Positions 37,583-47,460 of a stretch of 64,000 bases of DNA are shown here, piece by piece. Position 1 is the first letter of the stretch, and the number at the start of each line of letters is the position of its first letter. The position numbers were made by a program, and so were the translations under genes. The stretch covers positions 32,724 to 96,723 of the forward strand of contig ARYC01018372.1 in the NCBI GenBank assembly GCA_000711775.1, in the 5' to 3' direction. The stretch is from Oxytricha trifallax (taxonomy: Eukaryota > Ciliophora > Spirotrichea > Sporadotrichida > Oxytrichidae). The notes beneath the pieces were generated by a model. It did no database searches. It was not told the origin of the DNA and was given only the letters and a program-made list of their open reading frames with translations.

Positions 37583-38646
37583 TCATTCGTTTAAATCTAA
37601 AACTTATTTATAAACATTCATTCTTCCCTCTATAGCACAAATTGTTGTCTTATCTATGCTCACTCTCTTACAGCTGCTTTGAATTAAGTCAACTGTATCG
37701 ATGGGCAAGTCATGCATAAGATGATACAGCAGCAGCTTCTTGTAGTGAGTCTTGATTTAGCTCCAGTAGAATTCAATTCCATTAAATTATGGGCTATAAG
37801 GAACGTTGTATAAAGGAGTTATGTTTAACTCTTCATAAGCTTTCTTAGACTCCTTAGTCTTATGAACTGAAAGGTTATCAACAAACAGGATGATCTCTTG
37901 GTTACTATACTTCTCTCTGAGTTTATGTAGGAACTCTATATACTACTCTCGCTTAATAGAACGAGGGTGAATAACATAACTCTCTAAGCCTGAATCTTCA
38001 CTTATACCAGCTAATATTGCATGGGTGACTACCCTCACTCTTTAGTCATAAACTTCTATATTATCATACTTCTTATACCAAGACTTATTAATAAAAGTGT
38101 TGAAGGTGAATACAGCTACATCAACGTGTATGAACTTGATGTTATTAGTAATAGCCCTCTGCATTTAATCATATATATAGTTTAAATTATTACTATAAAA
38201 TGGCACCGTAAAATCAATCACTCTCTTCACTCTGTTGAAAGCCTTGAAAGTAATACCATTTCTTCTATAAATATTGACTATAGTCTAAGGAGAGATACAC
38301 ATATCAGGAAACTTGCGATGAAACATCACAGCTCGCTAGTCTAATGGAAAGTGTGCCCAATACTTCAAGTCTTCGAGTCGCAGAGGTAGTCAATATGGTG
38401 CTGTGAAAACTTTTATTTTCTTGCAGGATGCTTTCAAGTGCCTGAATTAAAATGCTAAACAGCTAACATGAAGTGATACCTAACAGTAGAGGCACTCTTG
38501 TGTAAGAGCTTTGCTATAGCTGCATAATTCAGTACAGGTTTGACTAAATCTATACTAATACTCGTACCATACCTAAACTTAAGCAGTAAATCTAAATATT
38601 TCTCATCATAAATACACCCTAAATTTCGCTAATTTCTAATTCTCAT
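37583..38646 (-). pseudogene. TBE-B DDE transposase (42-kDa type), broken
   Basis: IS630/Tc1-mariner-type transposase. ATG at 38646, TGA at 37583-37585. Catalytic region: first Asp in KFIHVDVAVFTF (other copies have ADEAVFTF), second Asp in LFVDNLSVHKT, Glu in NGIEFYW 35 residues later. Lesions: in-frame TGA at 38434-38436 (shared with TBE-A and TBE-E) and a 1-nt deletion near 38377 just before the conserved YWAHF. Known from Oxytricha: TBE transposases are needed for developmental genome rearrangement; this copy could not make a full product unless read through. Confidence 0.9.
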
Positions 38647-38769
38647 ATTGAAAATTGGCCTAATTTCTCTACTAACCCAAATAAGACCACAACAATACCC
38701 TACAAATCAAAGCACTTATAAACCTCACTAAGGGGTTTTGAGGTGATCTGATCCAGGATGATAAGAAGG

Positions 38770-40055
38770 TCATGACCAGTACTAATGGTTTACAGTGGTG
38801 ACAACAGTGTGCAAGGACTACCAGCGGGGAGCCCACGAGGCAGGAAAGCAGGGGAAGAAGAGAGTGGACCCATAGCCGAAAGTACCATCTATAACCACAC
38901 CGTTACATGCGTCAACATCACATGGCTGCCATAAAACACCAGTGGCTTTGTATAGTCCAACAATCATTCGCCCGTCTCTTGCGATACCGACAATACATGT
39001 GACTCTTTGAACAGATGGTAGGATGGTGAAAGCATTTGTAAAGTAGTCTTTGGTGCATTGTGAGTAAGAAGAGCAATATGTGGCAACTGCATTCGATTTG
39101 AGACTGCTTGTGTAAACGCAATGACTGAAAGAGTAGTAGTTATAGAGAGGCTTATATATACTGCCCCCTGAGACGGGTTTCATGCTAACGGTTACTTACA
39201 GTAAGATACTCACTCATACACTGGTACTCTGGTGATTAAGGCAGCGCACAAATAGTTTAGAGATGTGTAAAAGAAACGAAGCCAGCGTGGGCACTCTGCA
39301 ATAGAGGGGGTCGCAGGAATCCTTAGTTTGGCATCTACCACTACAGATATCAAGACTGATCTCTTTCCTCTAGACAACACGGGAAATCGTATAGGGCATG
39401 CAGCCGCACACAGGAGGAAAGAGCACTGGCCACTACAGGAAAGGCGCAGCTGACTTGAGAGATTCGCACGAAATACACTCGCTAAAATGGTCAGCATCAC
39501 AAATACATCCAGGAAATGTGCGAAAGATGCTCGATTACTGCCAGAGGGTGGTCCTCCAAATATTGTTGTTCACTTATCTCGGCCACTGGGATGGATGTCT
39601 TGGTCGGAGACTCCATCTCCCTCCGTCTTTGCATGATGAATCGCGTGGTGCCACTGGCCACCCACCATTCAAGGTTCGCCCCTTACTTCGTCGGCAAAAC
39701 TGAAAGTCCATAAATGCCTCATTTCCCAATGTAAGTATTTTGACCTTTTCTGAGGAAGCCCATTAAACCACTGCTGTAGCCTAGAGAGCAGATAGAGGCC
39801 GCGAAACTGATGCTGAGGCTGTACTACACCTTCCCGTTGAGAGAGCAGCGGAGTCCCTATTAGCTTCATCTTTAAGAATCCCCTTTTAAGCAGCCACCCA
39901 TCTGTCAACATTCTGACAAAAGTGTCAACATTCTGACATCGAAATGCTGAAGTGTAGAATGTGGTACGTGTTGAAGAGCCACGATCAAGAGCGAAGGCTT
40001 CATACTGAAAAACCATGCAAACAAGAAGGAATGAAAGCTTGGCCATGAATCGCAT
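38770..40055 (-). CDS. Secreted YHYH-domain-like protein
   Basis: Starts MRFMAKLSFLLVCMVFQYEA (signal peptide, likely cleavage after AFA), continues through a Cys-rich middle (CICDADHFSECISCES; VCGCMPYTI) and ends in a domain with DGRMIVGLYKATGVLWQPCD, then VDACNGVVIDGTFGYGST, matching my knowledge of YHYH-type proteins abundant in stichotrichs. Stop TGA 38770-38772. Three internal TAG/TAA codons lie in protein-like context. Two interruptions: a 20-bp pointer-like repeat (39903-39938) that shifts the frame, and an in-frame TGA at about 39212 that a 27-nt GT...AG intron would remove. With both removed, 412 residues are continuous. GC is far above the flanks. A decayed paralogue lies at 51950-52395 plus 59412-59500. 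TBE-B ends 30 bp downstream. Confidence 0.6.
39186..39220 (-). other. Putative 27-nt intron in the YHYH gene
   Basis: GTGTATGAGTGAGTATCTTA...CTGTAAG (27 nt) contains the only in-frame TGA between the Cys-rich and YHYH regions and keeps the frame when removed; a 33-nt alternative starting GTACCAG works equally well. The boundaries given are approximate. Confidence 0.4.
39903..39938 (-). repeat. Pointer-like 16-bp direct repeat (mini-IES)
   Basis: TGTCAACATTCTGACA occurs twice, perfectly, at 39903-39918 and 39923-39938 with a 4-bp spacer (AAAG). Deleting one copy plus the spacer (20 bp, not a multiple of 3) restores a TGA-free frame through the next ~690 bp. This is the structure expected of an MDS-IES-MDS junction with a 16-bp pointer. 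A tandem duplication in a dead gene is the alternative. Confidence 0.65.
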
Positions 40056-40671
40056 AAGGGCTTGCAGTCTAAGCAGGGTAGCTCTTTCCAATAGTAGGAA
40101 TAACATGACATCTCATTTGCCAATACTCTCAATGCCTCCACTCTTAGGCATCCTGCTATCCTCATAGAATTTGCATGTTTTATTGCCAAATATAGTAATT
40201 AAGCTTTTGTATAAATAGATTATCTCTCCTATATGTATTTAGCTAATGGGTTTTGTCTTTGCATTTGATTTTCTTTTTCACTAATTTCAACATACTTTTA
40301 TATATATTATTCCGTTTATTATAGATTACATATAGATAATTCAATTTAGTATCAATATTGTTTTATTACAAATGATACTTATAAAATGTTAGGTTTTTAA
40401 ACTTTATTAACTACATTAGTTAAAAACAGTAAATTATAAATAACTTATTTATTAAATTATCAATATATAATCTCTAATAATCGAAATGTAATATATTAAT
40501 AATTTTTAAATATTTAATTTAATTTACACTACACTGCACTCTAACTCAAATTTGCTCATCGTTTGGGTTAGATTGCGGTTTTAATTATTTAATTGGCAAA
40601 TATACAATTTATTATTATTAAGAAAAATTTGATTAATTTTTTATTCTTTGTAAATATTTAAATTTTTACTG

Positions 40672-41845
40672 TATATCAGTGTCTGTCCTTCTAATGTTAG
40701 CTCTTTAATTGTTGATGCTGCTAATAAGTTTAAGATTTACAATTGCAAATATATTTTGAGCTCGTTTTAGATGCTTTAAATCTCCCGTGTTTTAAATAGA
40801 TTGATAATGTTGACTTTTTTAATGCCTTAATTAGCTTTCTACACAATTGCTATGAAATAAGCTATCTCAAATTTGTGACAAATTCAACTTTTATATCAAG
40901 TTGAGTTGAAATTCATCTTTAAGATCATAGAAGTGCTGAATAATGAACACTCACAAATGAGTTATTATACTAATGTTGGGTGGCTAGCGAAAGACTATGA
41001 ATTTAAGTTCTTATTTATCTTTAAAAGTTCTATTAAGTCTTTAATGGCAAATTTTTTTCTGTCTTTCTTTTATTTAATAATGAGTCTTCGTTGGTTTTCA
41101 CTTCAGTAAGAGTTCACCTGAAATTTTATCTCTTAACTCGGATGTAGTTTAAAATCAGATCATGGTGAAGATCGTATAGAGGGTATTTTGACAGCTTGAG
41201 GTAACTTTTAATATCCATGTAATTTTCTAGTAGCAATTGGTAATGAGGCTTATGGCCATTTTGGTCTATTAGAATGGGAATTCGATATCTTGCTGAACAG
41301 AGTATTTTTTATAAAAATCTTTTAATTTAATGTCCTTGTTTTGCTAATTTTTTTTGCCTTTTTATAGACCTAAAGATGCCTTCGATGATTGATGAGATTT
41401 AGTGGATAGATGAAAACTTGGAATTGAAACGAGAGCCATCACTGTCATTCATTTTTAAATTTATGAATGTAAATATTTTTGATTTTATCAAATTTATATT
41501 TAAATACATATTAAGCGAATCTAAATTCATTAACTAATGAGAATAATAATAAGGGGTGTAGGTCAATAAAAAGACAATAAAATTTATATCATTAAAAATA
41601 ACAATAATCACCAAAAGAGTCAAAAAATCTAAAAAAATTAAAAACCTTATAATTGCAATTTTATAGTAAAAATCACTTAATTACTCACCCTTTTTGTAAA
41701 TCATTGTGACCTTAATGTTTTTACATTCAAAAATAATATTAAGATTAAAAAAGAGCTATTTTTCTTATAGTAAAGGGGTATAGAAATAGGCATTTTCTTT
41801 TATGTAGACAAATTTTTTGAAAACAAATCATTCAACCATTTTCAG
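40672..41845. other. AT-rich DNA with weak coding-like patch
   Basis: About 40890-41110 holds a 67-codon plus-strand frame with a hydrophobic end. It is not convincing and no other feature was seen. Confidence 0.35.
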
Positions 41846-42638
41846 ATGAATGAAAGCCAAGCTGAAGAGAACAGCATCTTGAAGCTTACTCCTATTAGTT
41901 TAGTGAAAAGTTCAAATTTAAGCTTAACATTTAGACCCCTCTTACTGAAATTCGTAATTTATTAGCTTTAAAATTTTATAGTTGTATACAAATGCCAAAA
42001 ATTGAAGGAGTTAACAGAGAATACTTAATGAAAATATTTAAGGAAAACAGATACTTTTTAAAATGGATAAGATCATGATTGTGAGGGTCCCAAAGTATGA
42101 TGAAATTTTGGTGATGCAGCTATATTTGCCAAGTATGTGATGGCAAAGAACTGAAGATCTACCTGTCTATTATGTCTGAGAAATCCAATCCTATACAGAA
42201 ACAACCCTTCTTCAGTGTTCTCAACGCGATTCAGCAAGAGTATCTTTCACACATTATCAACAAATCAAGGGGAAACAGGATTCGCATGGATGGTTAAGGA
42301 TAGAAGAATTGATTCATCTTTATCTTAGACGATTGGTTCTCACAGATCATCCTTTTATCTCAAGCATCTTAAATTACCTTAAACTAATTAATATTTTAAA
42401 AAATTGGGATGACTATGCTGCTTTGGAAGGCCACTTTTAAATTAATGAAGACTAGAATACCTATGCAATTTTCTCCAAAATTTTGTCTCTAAGGCGATTC
42501 AAGGGAAAAGAGCATGCCTAAGGAAGCAAAGGGATGAAACCAAGTGATGGATCTCGGCTCATGGGGATCAACACTATTATGTTTTTGTTTTAATACGCTG
42601 GCAACATGAACAAAAATGCAATGAGATTTAACATATGA
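41846..42638 (+). pseudogene. Stand-alone homologue of the TBE 22-kDa protein
   Basis: The plus strand aligns colinearly with the TBE 22-kDa protein over its whole length but is very diverged: MPKIEGVNREYLMKIFKEN matches LPTMEGTKISFLKAILCDE; KIMIVRVPKYDEI matches KLIDIPNYPEI; KQPFFSVLNAIQQEYLSHII matches ERSFFFGVLGTLRESYLKEI; DHPFISS matches KHPYLSS. The C-terminal block (TYAIFSKILSLRRFKGKE) aligns with exon 2. Starts MNESQAEE at 41846 and ends TGA 42636-42638. Three to four frame changes are needed, so it is probably dead or contains junctions. There is no C4A4 terminus, transposase or kinase sequence around it: either a very old TBE fragment or a host relative of the TBE protein. Confidence 0.6.
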
Positions 42639-42673
42639 GCTATAATTACCATTAATTAAATTATCGTCATAAA

Positions 42674-42900
42674 TCAAACTTATTCATTTTTTCTTGCATA
42701 ATTCTCTGATAACATTATCATCCACATTGCAGGATGCTTATCTTAAAACTCGTTTTCGTCAAACTTCTCGTCCTATCCAACAATCTTCATCTTCATCTTT
42801 ATCTTCATCCTCTTTAACTAGTTCTTAAGCACCGAAATGTAATACTATTAGAAAGCATAACAAGTAAGAATGCTAGTAATTAGTGTCATGGAAGTAATAC
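42674..42900 (-). pseudogene. C-terminal fragment of an acidic protein; unidentified
   Basis: Minus strand, convergent with the preceding gene. An acidic run (LVKEDEDKDEDEDCW) passes by a frameshift into GQDEKFDENEFQDKHPAMWM and ends ARKNEQV, TGA at 42674-42676. Upstream sequence up to TBE-C is AT-rich with no clear continuation. Confidence 0.35.
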
Positions 42901-43529
42901 ACAGCAGTAAATACTCCTTTGGCTCTAGTAAAAAATAGACAAAAGTTTTATTGGTTACTTGTGTTGCCAACTTCATATCCTACCAAAAACCATATGACTT
43001 ATTTTAAGGAGACCATATCTAGCGACTTAATCACTCAAAAAATTCTAACTAAGACCAAACTTTCCTCAATAAGAATTATTTCGAGGTCAAATACAATAAA
43101 ATAGAAACTAATTGATATTGTTTTTCGAATAAATTCACGAATAATCTCAATATCTATATCCGATCTTTAGATATAGAAATAACCGAATTCGACAAACTAT
43201 AGGTAATATATTTAACTTACTTTCCAATAAATCTACGAACCATTAACTAATATCACTTGCTAAATTGTTTATATAATGTTTAATCTCAAGCTATTCTCCA
43301 AATATACTATATGCTTCGATAGCAAAGACGCGATCCTCATTGAAAAGATAGAAGATAATAAGTCCCTCATTTGTATGCACATGCCAATCAAAACCCCAAA
43401 ACCCCTTAATGAGGTTTATAAGTGCTTTGATTTGTAGGGAATTTGTTAGGGGTTGGGGTTATTAATAGGTTTTAAAGTGAAATTAAAAGTAAATGTATTT
43501 AATTTAATAACTCAAAATGCACTTTTCGA

Positions 43530-44941
43530 TCATGTGGAGAGGTCTGAAGTTTATCTTACTTAACCACAACTCTATCTGCTCTATTGATATGTCTGATCAT
43601 GAGTTTGTTTTATTATTATTGACTCTGCCATTTGTTTCATTGATTGAGATACTCTTGTTTAGTCAATAAATTGCTTTATTCTTTGTTTGGCATCCTTCTC
43701 ACACCTTGTAGAGTAGTATTCATTGCGCGCATATCGCACTCTATGATTATTGCTGCCATAGCCCACACATCCCATTGAAAGTCACCATCTCTCCAGTCTT
43801 CTCTTTCTGGATAATAGCCTGGAGTTCCCATAACACTTCCAAGCCTTGATACTTCCACTCTTAATGATCTGTTGAAATCAATAATTGTTACTGTAACAGG
43901 TGAAAAATTCAACATTATATTCTCAGGCTTGAGATCCCTGTGAACAAAGCCTAACTTATGAAGTTCTTTGATACCTTGAATAGCTTAGGTTGCTATTAAT
44001 GCAAGCTATCTATGATTTCTTTGATCAGATATGAAATCTCTGAGTGTCATTAAAGAGTGGAAGTTGAAAGCCACATGATCTTTGGCTAGGAGAACAGCAT
44101 CTAGCTTTATTAAGTATTTGCACTCTTTAAACTAAGCCTGAGTGAGTAATTAATACTCATTAGTAAACTCCATTTAATATTTATCATCACTAAGGAGATA
44201 GTTGAAAGGATATAACTTGTAACCATACTGATGATCCTTAATAACTTTTGTCATAGGAGTACTCTAGAATTAAGTAGCTTTAGAGAGAAGTATCTAAATC
44301 AATCTATGCAAGTACTGGAATTTTCTTGTATTATATTTTCATGATTTTAGTGACCTCTGATGCTAAGAGGTTGCGTGCAATCCTCACATACTCTGATTCG
44401 CTTGCTTGTTAAACTCAGCAGCTTAAAGAGGTTCCCTTGCTTTTCTTTTGTTGAGCAACTTCAGTTGAGTGTATTAATCTTCAACTTCTATATCTTTTTG
44501 TGGGCTTTTAAAAGATGCTTCTTTAAATCTCTTGTATGAGAGTACTGCTTATGGCACTCAAAGCAATCATACTTTCCATCAACTTTGTCATGCTTTAAGT
44601 AAACAGTAGGCTTAGCTTCCTTATGGACCTTCATATGCCTGTACCAGCTAGACTTATAAGTGAAGTCTCTTTCACACTTCTCACAAAAATATACTTCAAC
44701 TTCCTCTGCTTACATAGAAACTTCATTTCTAACTTTCTCCTCCTCTCTGTCTCCGACACAATTGTTTGACATTAATTTTCTATTATTAATTTCAATTTTA
44801 ATAACAGAGACCTCAAGTGATAGCTCTGGTTGTTCTTAAGTGAGTTCATCTCACAGCTATCACACTTTTTATTGCTGCCAAAGGTAAGTCTCATTAGTTT
44901 GATGGAAGTGCTGTTGTTTTTCTTAAAATGTTAGCGCTCAT
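43530..44941 (-). pseudogene. TBE-C zinc-finger/kinase gene, broken
   Basis: ATG at 44941 (MSANILRK), TGA at 43530-43532. Two C2H2 fingers (YFCEKCERDFTYKSSWYRHM; YDCFECHKQYSHTRDLKKHL) sit in one clean frame ending in TGA near 44470. The kinase end is a second clean block with VTIIDFNRSLRVEVSRLGSV and GTPGYYPEREDWRDG, followed by WDVWAMAAIIIECDM. Frameshifts separate the blocks and another lies near 43640. The DFG position is DFN as in all copies. Confidence 0.88.
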
Positions 44942-45504
44942 ATTAAAATTTGATTTAAAATTATAAAACTGCCTCTATAACTGAGAGCTTATATGAGAGC
45001 TTTGCAAGCCTACAAGTTTCAAGGGAAGTTCTTGGAGTACTAGAGAAGAAATATGAGTGTTAAGAGACGATCCAGCTCTAAATATGGGTGAGGAAGTAAC
45101 CATTTTTACTTTCAATAATAAGTTGATTATAGTACGTAACGATTTAGGAGGTGCACCTAATTAAGTACGTACTGCTTTAGGAAGTATTTTGTAATTTTAT
45201 CATTAAAATTAGGGTGCTACTAATTAACTACTAGCTCTAATTAATGCTCCTAATTAAGTACTAGCATTTTAGGAGCTGCTCCTAATTAAATACGTACCAA
45301 TTTAAATTTAAAAATATGGAACTATAACAGTAGAAATTGATATCAATCTCTCAAGTTTGAAACCAGTTCTCAAAACCTTCTCCATATCTTCTTAGAGGTT
45401 GACCTCCTATAGGATGCCCATATTTAATAGAAAGTTTTACAGAGATATATAAATGAAATCAATAAACTTAAATTTGAATATCATTTCTTAGATCTGTAAA
45501 CAAG

Positions 45505-46291
45505 ATGGAGTCAATGAATGATGCAATGAAAAGAGTGCAAGCACAAGAATTGATTCAAAGATTAGAAGCAAGGAGGATTCCATCGCTACCTGGCGCAGCA
45601 AGGTAATGAAATCATAGTAACTAATCTTGACTATGTAGTTGGCTTGTTCCTGCCAACGATGGAAGGTACTAAAATTTCATTTCAAAAAGCGATACTCTGC
45701 GAAGAGAAGAAAGCATTGAAAACTTAAGATGTAAAGTTTGCAGAGATTCCAAACTATCCAGAAATCTCAGTGACTAACTTAAATGATGATGCTATGAACG
45801 ACCCAGAGGTTTCGCAGTACCTTCCCACTAAGAAGCAGTTGTCAAACAAACTACCTGAAAGAAACTATTTCTTTGGCATACTAGAAACAATTAAAGGTGA
45901 TTACTTGAAAGAAATTATTAAAGAATCTCATAAGAAAAGGTACAGCATCTCATCAGAAGATAAGGAAAAGCAAGGGATCAAGATAAGTGAGAGCTGGCTA
46001 TCAGAGCTGCAGAAGCACCCTTATATTTCTAGTAAGATTTGTAGCTTAACTCTTTAGAAAAATCTGGAACTGGCATATTCTTGATGAAGGAATAGAGCAA
46101 GCTTCATAGAGAGCGAAAGTAGCAGACAAAATATGAAGTTAGCAAGAGACTTTATTCAAATATTTAGCCCCCAGAGTCAAAGAACATAGATGCTGGAGCT
46201 GGCAATAAGAGAAGAAACTCAGGAGGAGGGAAGCAAGAAGTAGAAGAAAAGAAAGAGAAGCCAGCTCCCTCTAAAGAATTTTAAATGTTGA
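45505..46291 (+). pseudogene. TBE-C 22-kDa gene, with intron, frameshifted
   Basis: ATG at 45505. Two single-base deletions near 45560-45580 break the N-terminal frame; from about 45585 it is clean to the intron (46032-46057), then exon 2 (KSGTGIFLMKEQSKLHRERK) runs to near 46291, where a 1-nt loss puts the conserved TGA out of frame. Protein identity to TBE-B and D is high in both exons. Confidence 0.85.
46032..46057 (+). other. 26-nt intron in the TBE-C 22-kDa gene
   Basis: GTAAGATTTG...ACTCTTTAG; same length and phase as in TBE-B and TBE-D. Confidence 0.85.
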
Positions 46292-46300
46292 CTTATATAT

Positions 46301-47376
46301 TCATTAACTTAACTACAAAACTTATTTTATATACATTCACTCTCCCTTCCTTAGCACACTTTTATGCCAACTAATTATCAACTCTCTTAGCTGAACTTTT
46401 TATAAAATCGAATGTATCGATAGGTAGGTCATGCATCAAGTGTTATAAGCAGCAGTTTCTTGTAGGTATAGCAGCAGTTTCTTGTAATGACCTTTTAATA
46501 TACCCCTGTAGAACTCAATTCCATTAAACTATGTACTGTAAGGTACGTTGAACACTGGCGTTATTCTAAGTTGTTCATAACTCTTCCTTGTTTCTTTAGT
46601 CTTATGAACAGAGAGATTATCAACAAACAGTATAATCTCTTATTCAGGGTACTTCTCTCTCAGCTGCTTAAGAACTTTATATACTGCTCTGTCTTAATTG
46701 AGCGAGGATGAATAACATAAGTTTCTAAACCAGATCCTCGCTAATACCTCCAAGAATTGCCATTGTTTATACCTTGACTTTCTAGTCATATATTTCTATG
46801 TTGATATGCCTCTTATACCAAGACTTCTAGATGAAAGTGTTGAATGTAAACACAGCCTCGTCAGCATGAATAAACTTAATAATATTCTATTTGGCTCTCT
46901 GCATTTAATTATAAATAAAATTTAAGTTGTTGTTGTAAAATGTCAATTACTATCTTGATACGATTTACATCTTTGTAAGTGATACCATTTCGTTTATAAA
47001 TGTTTGCTACAGACTATACAGAGATCTTCAACTCAGGGAAATGGCGGTGAAATATAGTAGCTCGTTGATCGAGAGAGAAGTGAGCCCAATACTTCAAAGT
47101 TTTTACATTAATAAGATAGTCAATATCCTTCTATTGAAACTTTGACTTCCTCTAAGGCATTGAATTCAGCTTTTATTGCTTAAGTAATACTGCTATAAGG
47201 CAATGGGAGCGAACAGTTGAAGGACTTCGCTTTAAGAGCAGTGCAATTGACTTATAATTAAGTACTGGTTTGACATACTCACTGTATATATCACATCCAA
47301 ATCGCAGTTTAAACGCTAAATCTATATACTCCTCATCATAAATAGACCCCAAAAGCTTGTTATTTTTATCTCGCAT
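46301..47376 (-). pseudogene. TBE-C DDE transposase, broken
   Basis: ATG at 47376 (MRDKNNKLLGSIYDEEYIDL), TGA at 46301-46303. N-terminal HTH-like region with SPSTVRSHCLI, then YWAHFSLDQRATIFHRHFPE. All three catalytic acidic residues are visible (FIHADEAVFTF, LFVDNLSVHK, NGIEFY). Lesions: indel near 46940, indel in the sequence matching GISEDSGL, Trp lost after NGIEFY, and a 22-bp tandem duplication (repeat AGCAGCAGTTTCTTGTA at 46448 and 46470) in the C-terminal part. Unlike TBE-A/B/E there is no in-frame TGA in the Lys-rich linker. Confidence 0.88.
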
Positions 47377-47460
47377 TTAATTAATAACCCCAACCCCTAA
47401 CAAATTCCCTACAAATCAAAGCACTTATAAACCTCATTAAGGGGTTTTGGGGTTTTGAAT

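Larger units (their letters stand above)
34643..38740. mobile_element. TBE-B, telomere-bearing element
   Basis: The left end is CAAAACCCCAAAACCCC followed by TTAGTGAGGTTTATAAGTGC; the right end carries the inverted subterminal sequence and GGGGTTTTG, with the outermost telomeric unit lost or mutated. Left flank AGT (34640-34642) fits the known ANT target; the right flank reads AGG. ~4.1 kb, close in sequence to TBE-F. Its right end lies only ~30 bp from the stop codon of the YHYH gene. Confidence 0.95.
34265..40671. mobile_element. ~6.4-kb inverted-repeat unit holding TBE-B and the YHYH gene
   Basis: 34265-34445 and 40495-40671 are imperfect reverse complements over ~180 bp (left ATATTTGCCAATTAAATAAT, right its near-complement; both contain CCAAACGATGA / TCATCGTTTGG). 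Between them lie TBE-B and a gene. The plan parallels the 12443-18612 unit: TIRs, one gene, one later TBE. It is either a gene-carrying TIR transposon or a pair of inverted repeats flanking a MAC-destined locus. Confidence 0.5.
43389..47457. mobile_element. TBE-C, complete-ended telomere-bearing element
   Basis: 4069 bp with both telomeric termini intact (CAAAACCCCAAAACCCC and its complement), flanked by a perfect ANT-type target duplication AAT (43386-43388, 47458-47460). The terminal inverted repeat continues for ~80 bp, to ATTTGTTAGGGGTTGGGGTT. Its genes are all frameshifted despite the intact ends, so it could move only with transposase supplied in trans. Confidence 0.97.

Noticed and set aside
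38400..38450. An intron to remove the shared TGA in the TBE-B transposase
   Set aside because: A GT...AG 26-mer can be drawn (GTTAGCTGTTTAG...TTCAG), but removing it puts the downstream catalytic domain out of frame and it does not contain the TGA.
39398..39713. Plus-strand frames of 101 and 65 codons in the GC-rich island
   Set aside because: The minus strand gives a longer continuous ciliate-code reading with signal peptide and YHYH-like domain; these are shadows.
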